Source: Motilibacter aurantiacus
Lineage (GTDB): Bacteria > Actinomycetota > Actinomycetes > Motilibacterales > Motilibacteraceae
Direction of reading: 5' to 3'
DNA length: 64,000 nucleotides
Assembly (NCBI RefSeq): GCF_011250645.1
Contig: NZ_JAANNO010000003.1
Location: 62,001 to 126,000 of the forward strand
The translations under genes were made by a program, and so were the position numbers. The stretch's first letter is position 1; the number at the start of each line of letters is the position of its first letter. Below are positions 8,484-17,758 of this stretch, in pieces. The notes beneath the pieces were generated by a model that saw nothing but the letters and a program-made list of their open reading frames with translations, made no database searches and was not told where the DNA came from.

Positions 8484-10319
8484 TTGCCGTTCTCGGTGAC
8501 CATGCCGGCCCTCGGAGAGAGCGTCTCCGAGGGCACCGTCACCCGTTGGCTCAAGCAGGAGGGCGACTCCGTCGAGGTCGACGAGCCGCTGCTCGAGGTG
8601 TCGACCGACAAGGTCGACACCGAGGTCCCGAGCCCGGCGGCGGGGGTGCTCCAGCGCATCGTCGTCGCGGCCGACGAGACGGTCGACGTCGGTGCCGAGC
8701 TGGCGGTGATCGCCACCGCGGGCGAGGAGCCCAGCGGTGCCCCGGCCAGCCAGGACAACACCGCCTTCGACGACGTCGCGGCGGACTCCGCGGCCCAGGG
8801 GGGCGCGTCCGCGAGCTACCCCGCCGCGCCGTCGTCGGTGCCCGCACCGTCCGAGCAGCCGATCGTGTCGGCGGGCAACGAGGAGCAGGCCGCGGCCGAC
8901 GCCCCGCAGGGCGCTCCCGCGGCCGGTGGGCAGGGCGTGCCGGTCACGATGCCCGCGCTCGGCGAGAGCGTGACCGAGGGCACCGTCACCCGCTGGCTCA
9001 AGCAGGTCGGCGACTCGATCGAGGTCGACGAGCCGCTGCTCGAGGTGTCCACCGACAAGGTCGACACCGAGGTGCCGAGCCCGGTCGCCGGCACGCTGCT
9101 CGAGATCACGGTCCAGGCCGACGAGACGGTCGAGGTCGGCGCGCAGCTCGCGCTCGTGGGCGCTCCCGGCGCGGCTCCGGCCGCAGCGGCCGCGCCCGCG
9201 GCTCCGGCTCCGGCTCCGGCGGCTCCTGTTCCCGCCCCGGCCCCGGCTCCCGCGCCGGCCCCGGCTGCCCCGGCGCCCGCTCCCGCAGCGGCTGCCCCCG
9301 CTCCCGCCCCGGCTGCTCCCGCCACCGCTGCTCCGGCTCCGGCTGCTCCCGCACCGGCGCCCGCGCCGAACAACGAGGGCGCCTACGTCACCCCGCTGGT
9401 GCGCAAGCTCGCCGCCGAGCACGGCATCGACCTGTCGGCGCTGTCGGGCACCGGCGTGGGCGGCCGCATCCGCAAGCAGGACGTCCTCGAGGCGGCCGAG
9501 CGCAAGAAGCAGGAGCAGGCCCGGACGGCCCAGCCGGCGGCGCCCGCCGCGCCGGCGGCGGCGACGACCTCGGTCGCCGCACCGCTCGGCGAGCCCTCGC
9601 CGCTGCGCGGCACCCGGGAGAAGATGACCCGCCTGCGCAAGGTCATCGCCAGCCGCATGGTCGAGTCGCTGCAGACGTCCGCGCAGCTCACCAGCGTCGT
9701 GGAGGTCGACGTCACCAACGTCGCCCGGCTCCGCCAGCGGGCCAAGCGCGACTTCGAGGCCCGCGAGGGCGTGAAGCTCTCCTTCATGCCGTTCTTCGCC
9801 AAGGCCGCGGTCGAGGCGCTCAAGGTCCACCCGAAGATCAACGCGAGCATCGAGGGCGACGAGATCGTCTACCACGGCGCCGAGCACCTCGGCTTCGCCG
9901 TGGAGACCGAGCGCGGCCTGCTCGTGCCGGTCATCAAGGACGCGGGTGACCTGAACATCGGCGGCTTCGCGCGCAAGATCGCCGACCTGGCGGCCCGCAC
10001 CCGCGACAACAAGGTGATGCCGGACGAGCTCGGCGGCGGCACGTTCACCCTGACCAACACCGGCAGCCGGGGCGCGCTGTTCGACACCCCGATCATCAAC
10101 CAGCCGCAGGTCGCGATCCTCGGCACCGGCGCGGTCGTCAAGCGCCCGGTCGTCATCGACTCCCCGCAGCTGGGCGAGACGATCGCGATCCGGTCGATGG
10201 TCTACCTGTCGCTCTCGTACGACCACCGTCTCGTCGACGGGGCCGACGGCGCGCGCTTCCTGGTGACGATCAAGCAGCGGCTCGAGGAGGCGGCCTTCGA
10301 GGCCGACCTGGGACTCTGA
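8484..10319 (+). CDS. sucB: 2-oxoacid dehydrogenase E2 with two lipoyl domains (SucB/DlaT type)
   Basis: This 611-aa acyltransferase core passes acyl groups from lipoyl-lysine to CoA. Two near-identical lipoyl domains (about residues 1-76 and 150-228) each contain the modified lysine in [15 protein letters not shown] very long Ala/Pro hinge (about 230-295) leads to the E1/E3-binding domain ([28 protein letters not shown]) and a C-terminal catalytic domain ending with the [15 protein letters not shown] motif that holds the catalytic His. The TTG start at 8484 is supported by GGAGG 8 nt upstream. In actinobacteria this E2 can serve the pyruvate complex with AceE, whose gene begins at 63304. A strong terminator follows. 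Confidence 0.95.
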   Translation: MPFSVTMPALGESVSEGTVTRWLKQEGDSVEVDEPLLEVSTDKVDTEVPSPAAGVLQRIVVAADETVDVGAELAVIATAGEEPSGAPASQDNTAFDDVAADSAAQGGASASYPAAPSSVPAPSEQPIVSAGNEEQAAADAPQGAPAAGGQGVPVTMPALGESVTEGTVTRWLKQVGDSIEVDEPLLEVSTDKVDTEVPSPVAGTLLEITVQADETVEVGAQLALVGAPGAAPAAAAAPAAPAPAPAAPVPAPAPAPAPAPAAPAPAPAAAAPAPAPAAPATAAPAPAAPAPAPAPNNEGAYVTPLVRKLAAEHGIDLSALSGTGVGGRIRKQDVLEAAERKKQEQARTAQPAAPAAPAAATTSVAAPLGEPSPLRGTREKMTRLRKVIASRMVESLQTSAQLTSVVEVDVTNVARLRQRAKRDFEAREGVKLSFMPFFAKAAVEALKVHPKINASIEGDEIVYHGAEHLGFAVETERGLLVPVIKDAGDLNIGGFARKIADLAARTRDNKVMPDELGGGTFTLTNTGSRGALFDTPIINQPQVAILGTGAVVKRPVVIDSPQLGETIAIRSMVYLSLSYDHRLVDGADGARFLVTIKQRLEEAAFEADLGL

Positions 10320-10350
10320 CCCCTCCGCTCCTCCCAGCACGACACGGCCC

Positions 10351-10383
10351 AGGGCCGGCTCGGACGTCGTCCGGGCCGGCCCT
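10351..10383 (+). terminator. Rho-independent-like terminator after lpdA-sucB
   Basis: Positions 10351-10365 pair with 10369-10383 over 15 bp (one G-U pair) around a 3-nt GTC loop. It lies 31 bp after the sucB stop. There is no T tract, which is common in high-GC actinobacteria. Confidence 0.8.
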
Positions 10384-10575
10384 CGGCCGTCGCGCGCAGT
10401 GGCGCGCCCGGTCAGGGTGACCACGCCCACCGCCTCCGGGCCTGCCGCGGACCGGAGATGTAGGACACAATGGTCGGTGAGGGCTGCGCCGAGCTGCGCG
10501 CCCGAGGTCGTCGCACCGCCCTCAGGGCGGGTCCCCATGGACATGCGCAGCGGCCACCGCATCCAAGGGACTCGA

Positions 10576-12171
10576 TTGACCAAGCACGCCTCGTCCACCC
10601 CTGCCTCGACGCGCCCCGGCGCCGCCTCCCCCGGCCGCCGGGCCGGCCGGCGCGCGAGCGCTCCCAGCGCCTCCGGCCCGCAGGCCCCGCGTCAGGCGCC
10701 CACCCGCCGCCGTGCGCCGGAGGCGGCCGCTCCGTCCCCGGTCCTCGACGACGCCGTCACCACCGCCGCCGAGGCCGCTCCGGTGACCTTCGCCGCCCTC
10801 GGGATCCCGGCTCCCCTGGTCGCCTCGCTGGCCGCCGAGGGCAAGACGGACGCCTTCCCCATCCAGTCCGTCACCCTGCCGGACTCGCTGGCCGGGCGCG
10901 ACGTGCTCGGCCGCGGCGCGACCGGCAGCGGCAAGACGCTGGCCTTCAGCCTGCCCATCGTGGCGCGGCTGCTGGCCGCTGGCACCCGCCGCGAGCGGCG
11001 CCGTCCGCATGCCCTCGTGCTCGTGCCGACGCGTGAGCTGGCGAACCAGGTGCAGGCCACGCTCGACCCGCTGGCCAGGGCCGCGGGCCAGGTGACCGCG
11101 GTGGTCTTCGGCGGCGTCGCTCAGTCGCGCCAGGAAGCCGCGCTCAACGCGGGCGTCGACATCCTCGTCGCCTGCCCCGGCCGCCTCGACGACCTGATCA
11201 AGCAGGGCGTCTGCGACCTGTCCGCCGTCTCGATCAGCGTGCTGGACGAGGCCGACCACATGGCCGACCTGGGCTTCCTCCCCGTCGTCCGGCGCATCCT
11301 CGACCAGACGCCCACCGGCGGGCAGCGGCTGTTGTTCTCCGCCACCCTGGACAACGGCGTCGACGTCCTCGTCAAGCGCTTCCTCACCGACCCGCGGGTC
11401 CACGCCGTCGCGCCCGCCGCCGCGCCGGTGCAGACGATGGAGCACCACATCCTCGAGGTCGCGGCCGACGCCAAGGGCGCGATCGTCCGCGAGCTCGCGT
11501 CCGGAACGGGGCGCCGCGTCCTGTTCACCCGCACCAAGCACCAGGCCAAGAAGCTCGCCAAGCAGCTCACCGCGTCCGGTGTCCCGGCGGTCGACCTGCA
11601 GGGCAACCTCGCCCAGAACGCCCGCGAGCGGAACCTGGCCGCCTTCACCGACGGCTCCGTACGCGTCCTGGTCGCGACCGACATCGCCGCCCGCGGCATC
11701 CACGTCGACGAGATCGAACTGGTCGTGCACGTCGACCCGCCCGCCGAGCACAAGGCGTACCTGCACCGGTCCGGGCGCACCGCGCGTGCCGGAGCCTCCG
11801 GCGCGGTCGTCACGGTGATGCTGCCCGAGCAGCGCTCCGACGTGTCGACGCTGCTCCGACAGGCCAAGGTCACCGCCCCGATCACCCGGGTCGCCCCCGG
11901 TGACGCGACGCTCTCGGCGCTGGTGGGCGAGCGTGCCCCGCACGTCGAGCCCGCGCCCGCTCCGACGGCGCCGGCACAGCAGCCGGCGCGCAAGGCCAAG
12001 GTCCCGGGCCCGCGCGCGAGCGGAGGCGGGCGCACCGCCGGCGGCCGCGGCCAGCAGCCCGGCGCTCCGCAGCGACGCGCGGCGGGGTCGGACGGCGAGG
12101 CGACGCCCGCCGCCCGGCGCTCTCGCAGCCGCGGCGGCAGGGGCAGGGGCGGGCGCTTCAGCGCGGCCTGA
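10576..12171 (+). CDS. DEAD-box RNA helicase with basic RG/RS-rich tail
   Basis: The ATP-dependent RNA helicase carries the Q motif (FPIQSVTLP), motif I GRGATGSGKT, PTRELANQ, VACPGRLDDL, motif II DEAD (LDEADHMADLGF), motif III SAT, and the helicase C motifs ATDIAARGIHV and HRSGRTARAG. Both ends are low complexity: a Ser/Pro/Arg-rich head and a tail with RSRSRGGRGRGGRF that should bind RNA without sequence specificity. I take TTG 10576, which follows AAGGGA by 5 nt, giving 531 aa; ATG 10537 is an in-frame alternative without a clear ribosome site. It is related to cold-shock and ribosome-assembly helicases of the RhlE group. Confidence 0.88.
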   Translation: MTKHASSTPASTRPGAASPGRRAGRRASAPSASGPQAPRQAPTRRRAPEAAAPSPVLDDAVTTAAEAAPVTFAALGIPAPLVASLAAEGKTDAFPIQSVTLPDSLAGRDVLGRGATGSGKTLAFSLPIVARLLAAGTRRERRRPHALVLVPTRELANQVQATLDPLARAAGQVTAVVFGGVAQSRQEAALNAGVDILVACPGRLDDLIKQGVCDLSAVSISVLDEADHMADLGFLPVVRRILDQTPTGGQRLLFSATLDNGVDVLVKRFLTDPRVHAVAPAAAPVQTMEHHILEVAADAKGAIVRELASGTGRRVLFTRTKHQAKKLAKQLTASGVPAVDLQGNLAQNARERNLAAFTDGSVRVLVATDIAARGIHVDEIELVVHVDPPAEHKAYLHRSGRTARAGASGAVVTVMLPEQRSDVSTLLRQAKVTAPITRVAPGDATLSALVGERAPHVEPAPAPTAPAQQPARKAKVPGPRASGGGRTAGGRGQQPGAPQRRAAGSDGEATPAARRSRSRGGRGRGGRFSAA

Positions 12172-12189
12172 TTCCCTCTCGCCGACACG

Positions 12190-12228
12190 CCGGTGGCCCG
12201 GCTCCTGGGGAAGGAGCCGGGCCACCGG
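12190..12228. terminator. Bidirectional terminator between helicase and selO
   Basis: A perfect 16-bp stem (12190-12205 with 12213-12228) closes a 7-nt loop between two convergent genes. It can act on both strands. Confidence 0.9.
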
Positions 12229-12253
12229 TGTCTTGCCGGAAGCGCGTCGCGTG

Positions 12254-13750
12254 TCAGGTCCCGCAGAACCTCCGGTACGGCCCCGAGCCCTCTGCCGCGG
12301 GCTCGGCGTAGCGCTCGAGCCCGGCCCGCTCGTCGTACGGGCGGGCCAGCACCTGCAGCAGCTGGTCCAGGGGCGCGAGGTCTCCGGCCGTGGCGGCGGC
12401 GAGCGCCTCCTCGACCCGCTCGTTGCGCGGGATGTAGACCGGGTTGACCCGGTCCATGGCGTCGGCGTCGGGCTCGAGGGCGCGCCAGCGCTCGAGCCAG
12501 CTGTCGATGCCCGCGAGGTCGAGGAACCAGCCGCGTACCGGCTCCGCCTGCCCCCGCGCGGCCCTCGCCAGGTCGCGGAAGAAGGACGTGAAGTCCGCCC
12601 GGGCCGCCTGCAGCAGCTCGAGAAGGTCGTTGACGAGCGGGGCGGCAACGGCGTCGTCGAGGCCGGCCGGGAGGCCGAGCTTCGCCCGCATCCCGTTCAG
12701 CCACGCCGCGGCATGCAGCGGCCGGTACGCGCCGAGCGAGCTCATCGCCAGCTCGACCGCCCGCTCCTGGTCGTCGGAGAACAGCGGCAGCAGGGCCTCG
12801 GCCAGCCGGGCGAGGTTCCATTCGGCGACGAGCGGCTGGTTGCCGTACGCGTAGCGCCCGCCCTCGTCGATCGAGCTGTAGACCGCCGCGACGTCGAAGC
12901 CCTCCATGAACGCGCACGGCCCGTAGTCGATCGTCTCGCCGGAGATGGTCATGTTGTCGGTGTTCATCACCCCGTGCACGAACCCGACGAGCATCCAGGA
13001 CGCGACCAGCGACGCCTGGGCGGCGAGCACCGCGTCGAAGAGCGCGAGGTGCGGGTTCTCGGCCTGCGCCGCCTCCGGGTAGTGGCGCGCGATCGCGTGG
13101 TCGGCGAGCCGGCGCAGCAGCTCGGTGTCCCCGCTGGCCCCCGCGTACTGGAAGCTGCCCACCCGCAGGTGGCTGGCGGCGACGCGGGCGAGGACGGCGC
13201 CGGGCAGGACCGTCTCGCGGCGTACGCCCCGGCCGGTCGCGACCACGGCGAGCGAGCGCGTCGTCGGGATGCCGAGCGCGTGCATCGCCTCGCTCACGAC
13301 GTACTCACGCAGCATCGGCCCGACGGCGGCCAGCCCGTCCCCGCCGCGCGCCCACGGCGTGCGCCCCGATCCCTTGAGGTGCAGGTCGCGAGCCCGGCCG
13401 GCCGCGTCGACGAGCTCTCCGAGCAGCAACGCCCGCCCGTCGCCCAGCCGGGGGCTGTAGCCGCCGAACTGGTGCCCGGCGTAGCCCTGGGCCACCGGCG
13501 TGGCACCGGCGGGGACGGCTGCGCCGGTCAGCAGGCGCAGGCCCTCCGGGGCGGCCAGCGCCGCCGGGTCGAGGCCGAGGTCTCGGGCCAGCGGCTCGTT
13601 GAGCACCAGCAGTCGAGGGTCCGGCGCCCCCTCGGCGCGCCAGGCCACCGCGAGCTCGGGCAGCTCGCGGGCGAAGCGGTTGTCGAGGGTGACGGTGGGG
13701 GCGGGGGCGACGGTCACCCCAGAGCCAACACGGCCGTCCATACCGGGCAT
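12254..13750 (-). CDS. selO: SelO/YdiU family protein adenylyltransferase
   Basis: SelO is a kinase-fold enzyme that transfers AMP from ATP to Ser, Thr or Tyr of target proteins and protects against oxidative stress. Diagnostic blocks are [65 protein letters not shown] and [24 protein letters not shown]; the last holds the metal-binding Asn and Asp. The C terminus is FCGT: a cysteine third from the end occupies the place of the selenocysteine found in eukaryotic SelO. Length (498 aa) is typical. The start is uncertain: ATG 13750 is used, with ATG 13741 and GTG 13717 in frame and none with a strong ribosome site. Confidence 0.93.
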   Translation of the reverse strand: MPGMDGRVGSGVTVAPAPTVTLDNRFARELPELAVAWRAEGAPDPRLLVLNEPLARDLGLDPAALAAPEGLRLLTGAAVPAGATPVAQGYAGHQFGGYSPRLGDGRALLLGELVDAAGRARDLHLKGSGRTPWARGGDGLAAVGPMLREYVVSEAMHALGIPTTRSLAVVATGRGVRRETVLPGAVLARVAASHLRVGSFQYAGASGDTELLRRLADHAIARHYPEAAQAENPHLALFDAVLAAQASLVASWMLVGFVHGVMNTDNMTISGETIDYGPCAFMEGFDVAAVYSSIDEGGRYAYGNQPLVAEWNLARLAEALLPLFSDDQERAVELAMSSLGAYRPLHAAAWLNGMRAKLGLPAGLDDAVAAPLVNDLLELLQAARADFTSFFRDLARAARGQAEPVRGWFLDLAGIDSWLERWRALEPDADAMDRVNPVYIPRNERVEEALAAATAGDLAPLDQLLQVLARPYDERAGLERYAEPAAEGSGPYRRFCGT

Positions 13751-13768
13751 TCCGGGGCAGCGGCCGGG

Positions 13769-15487
13769 CTACCCGCGGTCCCGCCCCCGGCTCCCGCCCG
13801 CCGGGAAGCGCTCTCGCCGCACGGTCGGCTTGCGGCCGCGCAGCGTCGTCCCCCGCAGGCTGGTGATGACCGTGTCGGCCATGTCCTCGGGCACCTCGAC
13901 GAGGGAGAACCGGTCGGTGATCTCGATCGCCCCCACGTCGCGGCCGGTGAGCGAGGTCTCCCCGGCGATCGCGCCGACGAGGTCCTGCGGCCGGATGCCG
14001 GCGCTGCGCCCCACCCCGACGTACAGCCGGGTCATGGGGCCGTTGCCGCGCCCCGGGCCCGGGCGCCCGCCGGCCTGAACGCCGCGCCCGCGCTCGGGCC
14101 GCCCGCGGTCGCCGACGTCACGCTTGGACGGCAGCCGCTCCTCCGGGATCTCGTCCTCGTCGCCGTCACGGCCGACCGTCGACTCGTGGGCCAGCTTCAC
14201 CGCGGCCAGCGCGACCTGCAGGACGTCGAACTCGTCGCTCAGGGTCTCGACGACGCTGCGGAAGCGTTCCAGGTCGTCGGTCAGCAGGCTCTCGCGCAGC
14301 GCCGCCCGCGTCAGCTCCAGCCGACGGGCCTGCAGGTCGGCGATGGTCGGCAGCGTCTCGACGGAGATGCGCTGCCCGGTGACCCGCTCGATCGTCTTGA
14401 GCATGCGGTGCTCGCGGGAGCTGACGAGGGTGATCGCCACGCCCTCGCGGCCGGCGCGTCCGACGCGCCCGATGCGGTGGACGTAGGACTCGGGCGCGCT
14501 CGGCACGTCGTAGTTGACGACGTGGGTCAGGTGCTCGACGTCGAGCCCGCGGGCCGCGACGTCCGTCGCCACCAGCAGGTCGGCGGTCTGCGCCCGCAGC
14601 CGGCCCATGACCCGGTCGCGCTGGTCCTGGCTCATGCCGCCGTGCAGCGCCTCGGCGCGGTAGCCGCGCCCGTTGAGGCTCTCGGTCACGTCGTCGACCT
14701 CGTCGCGGGTGCGGCAGAACACGATCGCCGCCGTGGGTGCCTCGAGGTCGAGCACCCGGCCGAGCGCGGCCGTCTTGTGCGCCCGGGCGACGAGGTACGC
14801 GCTCTGCCGGACGCGCGGCACCTCGCCCGCCGCGACCGGCGCCTTCTCGATCTGCACGTGCACCGGGTCCTGCAGGTGGCGCCGGGCCAGTGCCGCCGTG
14901 CGTGCCGGCATGGTCGCCGAGAAGAGCACCGTCTGGCGCCCCTCGGGTGTGGCGTCCAGCAACGCGTCGATGTCCTCGACGAAGCCCATGTCGAGCATCT
15001 CGTCGGCCTCGTCGAGCACGACGGTGCGCAGCGCGTCGAAGCGCAGTGCGCCCCGGCCCAGCAGGTCCAACGCCCGGCCCGGGGTGGCCACCACCACGTC
15101 GACGCCGCGGGACAGCGAGCGCAGCTGCTGCCCGATCGGGGTGCCGCCGTAGACCGGCAGCACCCGGGCGCCGAGCTCGCGGCCGTACTTGTACATCGCC
15201 TCCGACACCTGGACGGCCAGCTCCCGCGTCGGGGTCAGGACGAGCGCGGTCGGGCTGCCCGGCCGCTCCTCGATCGGCGCGAGGGCCTGCAGCAACGGCA
15301 GCGCGAAGGCGGCCGTCTTGCCGGTGCCCGTAGCCGCGACCCCGAGGACGTCCCGCCCGGCGAGCAGCGGCGGGACCGCCTCGCGCTGGATGGGCGTCGG
15401 CTCCTCGTAGCCGAGCGCCGCGAGTGGGCGCAGCAGCTCCTCCCGGAGCGCGAGGTCGGCGAACAGCGGGCCGTCGGAGGTGGTCAT
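13769..15487 (-). CDS. DEAD-box RNA helicase, CsdA/DeaD type with DbpA-like RNA-binding domain
   Basis: The 572-aa enzyme has the full helicase set: PTPIQREAVPPLLAGRDVLG, AATGTGKTAAFALP, PTRELAVQ, ATPGRALDL, VLDEADEMLDMGF, SATMP, VATDVAARGLDVEHL and HRIGRVGRAGREG. After a charged linker (about 430-490) comes a C-terminal RRM-like DbpA domain, recognisable from RLYVGVGRSAGIRPQDLVGAI and the closing VRRERF, which in relatives binds structured rRNA. It therefore probably acts in ribosome assembly or cold adaptation. ATG 15487 lacks a ribosome site, but CAGACT ends 7 nt upstream, suggesting a leaderless message. Confidence 0.93.
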   Translation of the reverse strand: MTTSDGPLFADLALREELLRPLAALGYEEPTPIQREAVPPLLAGRDVLGVAATGTGKTAAFALPLLQALAPIEERPGSPTALVLTPTRELAVQVSEAMYKYGRELGARVLPVYGGTPIGQQLRSLSRGVDVVVATPGRALDLLGRGALRFDALRTVVLDEADEMLDMGFVEDIDALLDATPEGRQTVLFSATMPARTAALARRHLQDPVHVQIEKAPVAAGEVPRVRQSAYLVARAHKTAALGRVLDLEAPTAAIVFCRTRDEVDDVTESLNGRGYRAEALHGGMSQDQRDRVMGRLRAQTADLLVATDVAARGLDVEHLTHVVNYDVPSAPESYVHRIGRVGRAGREGVAITLVSSREHRMLKTIERVTGQRISVETLPTIADLQARRLELTRAALRESLLTDDLERFRSVVETLSDEFDVLQVALAAVKLAHESTVGRDGDEDEIPEERLPSKRDVGDRGRPERGRGVQAGGRPGPGRGNGPMTRLYVGVGRSAGIRPQDLVGAIAGETSLTGRDVGAIEITDRFSLVEVPEDMADTVITSLRGTTLRGRKPTVRRERFPAGGSRGRDRG

Positions 15488-15494
15488 GCCCACG

Positions 15495-15500
15495 AGTCTG
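15495..15500 (-). promoter_or_regulatory. -10-like hexamer CAGACT of the helicase at 13769
   Basis: CAGACT on the minus strand ends 7 nt before ATG 15487; leaderless start inferred. Confidence 0.35.
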
Positions 15501-15530
15501 CCCGGCGCGCGCGGCGCTGCCCCTCCTCCC

Positions 15531-15878
15531 CTACCCCGGGGGCGTGCGGTCGGCCGGCAGCGGGCGCGCGTAGCCGCCGAGCACGGGCATGACCTCGGCC
15601 GTCGCGGTGCCGGAGGTGACGGCCGGGTCGTCGGCACGGACGGCGTCCACCTCCTCCGGCGAGCCGGCCTCGAGGATGCCGAGGCCCCAGACCCCCGCCG
15701 GGTCGCCGACCGGGCCGAAGAACACGGCGGTGCCTTGGTCGAGCAGCTCGAGCCAGTAGTCGGTGTGGCGCTGCATGGCGTCGGCCTCGGCCGGGGTCAT
15801 GTCCTGCGGGAACGTCGGGCGCGGCCCGGTCAGCCGGTAGACGTACAGCTGCCGGTCGGTGGCCTGCTCGGTGGTCAC
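15531..15878 (-). CDS. YCII-domain protein
   Basis: The 115-aa protein has the YCII-related fold: an N-terminal strand (LYVYRLTGPRPTFPQDMT), a helix with MQRHTDYWLELLDQG carrying the family's His-Asp pair, the GPVGDPAGVWGLGILE strand and a closing VMPVLGGYA. YCII proteins are small ferredoxin-like-fold proteins, often encoded with SRPBCC proteins and regulators; few have a proven reaction. GTG 15878 has a strong AGGAGGGG site and overlaps the upstream SRPBCC stop by 4 nt. It is the last gene of the VOC-ArsR-SRPBCC-YCII operon. Confidence 0.85.
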   Translation of the reverse strand: MTTEQATDRQLYVYRLTGPRPTFPQDMTPAEADAMQRHTDYWLELLDQGTAVFFGPVGDPAGVWGLGILEAGSPEEVDAVRADDPAVTSGTATAEVMPVLGGYARPLPADRTPPG

Positions 15879-16408
15879 GGCTCCCCTCCTGGGCTCCGCG
15901 GACCCGGATGGGCGGCCTCGCTGGCCAGCGCGGCGGCGAAGCGGCCGAGGATGAGGGCCCAGCCCTGCGTGAAGGCGCCCCCGGCGTACCCGTCGGGCAG
16001 CGCGCAGGCGGCGGTCAGCTGGGCCTCGCTGAGCGCCTCCCACCCGCGGTGCTCGACCGCCACCCGGGTGAGCGCGGGCGCGAGCGCGGCGAAGGTGAGC
16101 TCGACCTCCGTGGGGGCGCCCGTGACCAGCCAGGTCATGGCGAAGCGCTCCGGCGGGTCCCAGGTGAGGACCGTGCCCCAGTCACGCGTGCTGCCGTCGT
16201 CCCAGGTCTCGAACACCCGCCCGCCGACCTGCCGCTCGAGGACGACCTGCCGGGCCTGCTCGCCGCCGATCGAGAACGGCTGCAGCGGCCACCACGTCCC
16301 CAGCGTGCGGACGAAGACGTCGAAGGTGTGCGCGCGGTCGCTGCGGACCACGACGGACTGCCGTACGGGCGGCCGCCGCAGCGGCGTCACGGTGATGTCA
16401 TCCGGCAC
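15875..16408 (-). CDS. SRPBCC/AHSA1-type ligand-binding domain protein
   Basis: The START-like fold is indicated by VRQSVVVRSDRAHTFDVFVRTLGTWWPL at the front, VGGRVFETWDDGSTRDWGTVLTWDPPERFAMTW in the middle and the amphipathic end helix GWALILGRFAAALA. These are typical of AHSA1-like proteins, which bind hydrophobic ligands and are often encoded after ArsR regulators. GTG 16408 has a perfect AAGGAGG 6 nt upstream, which decides the start over the longer reading frame and gives 177 aa. It overlaps the ArsR stop by 11 nt and the YCII start by 4 nt. No catalytic residues can be assigned. Confidence 0.87.
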   Translation of the reverse strand: MPDDITVTPLRRPPVRQSVVVRSDRAHTFDVFVRTLGTWWPLQPFSIGGEQARQVVLERQVGGRVFETWDDGSTRDWGTVLTWDPPERFAMTWLVTGAPTEVELTFAALAPALTRVAVEHRGWEALSEAQLTAACALPDGYAGGAFTQGWALILGRFAAALASEAAHPGPRSPGGEP

Positions 16409-16766
16409 GTCGTGCCTCCTTGCCGCCCTCGGCGCCGTCACGAGCGGCGCGCTCGGCCTCGACCAGTTGGCGGGCCACGCCCAGGGACGCGGCCCACGTC
16501 TCGTCGAGGAACTCGCGCAGCCCGGCGAGCCCCTCCGGCCTGGCCCGGTAGAGCCGGCGGGTCCCCTCGCGGCGTTCCACGAGCAGCCCCGCGTTCTTCA
16601 GCACCGTCAGGTGCTGGCTGACCGCCGTCCGGGTGACGTCGAAGGCGGTCGCGATCTCGCCCGCTGCGAGCTCGTCACGGGCGACGAGGCGCAGGATCGC
16701 CCGCCGCCGTGGCTCGGCGAGCGCCCGCATGGCCTCGTCCAGGCCCTGCTCGTCCCTGGAGGTCAC
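16398..16766 (-). CDS. ArsR family transcriptional repressor
   Basis: A 122-aa winged-helix regulator: MRALAEPRRRAILRLVARDELAAGEIA..VTRTAVSQHLTVLKNAGLLVERREGTRRLYRA is the classic ArsR helix-turn-helix and wing. No Cys-rich metal site is visible, so it belongs to the non-metal group that travels with SRPBCC proteins. GTG 16766 lies 4 nt after the VOC stop; an internal ATG (residue 14) is a weaker alternative. It is encoded inside the operon it probably represses, consistent with feedback through the palindrome at 17167. Confidence 0.9.
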   Translation of the reverse strand: MTSRDEQGLDEAMRALAEPRRRAILRLVARDELAAGEIATAFDVTRTAVSQHLTVLKNAGLLVERREGTRRLYRARPEGLAGLREFLDETWAASLGVARQLVEAERAARDGAEGGKEARRAG

Positions 16767-16770
16767 GTCG

Positions 16771-17127
16771 TCACGCCCATAGCCCGACCGTGTTGCCGTC
16801 GGGGTCGGCGAGCAGGGCGAACCGGCCGAACCCGCCGGGCAGCTCCGTGGGCGGGACGAGCGCGGTGCCGCCGAGCTGCTCGGCTCTCCGCAGTTGCTGC
16901 TCCAGGTCGTCGACCCGGACGTACACCCGGACGCCCGGCGCGTCGCCCTCCTCCACCGGGCCGATACCCCCACCGATCGCCCCGTCGCCGGCGCCGGTGT
17001 CGACCAGCCCGTAGCCCCCCATCTCCTCGTCGGCCGCCACCTGCCAGCCGAACAGCTGGGCGTAGAACCGCTGCGCCCGCTCGTGGTCCGGGCTCGTGAC
17101 CTCGAAGAACGCGACCGGAGCTCCCAT
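16771..17127 (-). CDS. VOC (glyoxalase/bleomycin-resistance) domain protein
   Basis: The 118-aa single-domain protein shows the paired beta-alpha-beta-beta-beta modules: PVAFFEVTSPDHERAQRFYAQLFGW, then VRVYVRVDDLEQQLRRAEQLGGTALVPPTELP and the closing FALLADPDGNTVGLW. VOC proteins bind metals or small hydrophobic substrates; here one Glu/His site is incomplete, so the activity is unknown. ATG 17127 is 8 nt after GAGGGAG. It is the first gene of the four-gene operon and lies 39 bp downstream of the palindrome at 17167. Confidence 0.88.
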   Translation of the reverse strand: MGAPVAFFEVTSPDHERAQRFYAQLFGWQVAADEEMGGYGLVDTGAGDGAIGGGIGPVEEGDAPGVRVYVRVDDLEQQLRRAEQLGGTALVPPTELPGGFGRFALLADPDGNTVGLWA

Positions 17128-17166
17128 CGCTACCACTCCCTCACCTCGCAGCGTCCGTCAGATATT

Positions 17167-17178
17167 ACTAACGTTAGT
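17167..17178. promoter_or_regulatory. 12-bp perfect palindrome, operator candidate of the VOC-ArsR operon
   Basis: ACTAACGTTAGT is a perfect inverted repeat in an AT-rich island (GATATTACTAACGTTAGT) of a very GC-rich chromosome. It lies 40-51 bp upstream of the first operon gene. Autorepression by the operon's ArsR protein is the simplest reading. Confidence 0.6.
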
Positions 17179-17262
17179 GGAAATTGACGGACAGGGCAAG
17201 GCTCCTGCGGCGACGTCCTCGACAAGCCGGAGGGAGCCACGGGACGCGAGGGCACCGCCGGC

Positions 17263-17758
17263 CGTGGGGCGCCACCGGCGCCCGAGACTCGGACGAGGGA
17301 GCACCTCGCGCCCCAGGCGTCCACCAAGGCCGACGCCCCGGCCGTCGCCGCGCTGCTCGACGGGTTCAACCGTGAGCACGACACGCGGCCCGGGGGCCCG
17401 CGTCCTCGCAGCCCGCCTGACCCGGCTGCTGGCCACGGACCGGGCACTGGCCCTGATCGCGGGCGACCCCCCGGCCGGGCTCGCCCTGGTGGCCTGTCGG
17501 CCCGACGTCTGGCACGACCGCCCGGTCGCACTGCTCGACGAGCTGCACGTCGCGCCGCAGGGCGCGGCCAGGAAATCGGGGCGCCGCTCCTGCGCGCCGT
17601 CGGGACGGACGACGGAGCACGGGCGCGAGCTGGTGGAGACCAACGTCGACGGGGACGACGTGGCCGCGCGCCACTCCTACGAGCGACACGGCTACGTCAA
17701 CCACGAGCCGGGCCGGAACGAGCAGTTGCTCTTCTACTACCGGGAGCTGGGGGCCTGA
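17263..17758 (+). pseudogene. Decayed GNAT acetyltransferase with three frame changes
   Basis: A GNAT-type N-acetyltransferase is recognisable only when three segments in alternating frames are joined. The opening part (ADAPAVAALLDGFNREHDT, around 17329-17383) is in one frame. The middle (ARVLAARLTRLLATDRALALIAGDPPAG..LDELHVAP, about 17395-17560) is in the next. The acetyl-CoA-binding segment RGQEIGAPLLRAV (17563-17601) is back in the first. The end (ELVETNVDGDDVAARHSYERHGY, from 17627) is in the second again. Each junction fits a one-base insertion or deletion. No continuous frame encodes a working protein. Sequencing error is possible, but three events in 300 bp favour decay. Confidence 0.75.

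Noticed and set aside
11900-15592. 1230-codon plus-strand frame
   Set aside because: Antisense to selO and the second helicase, both of which have full motif sets; the product is low complexity.
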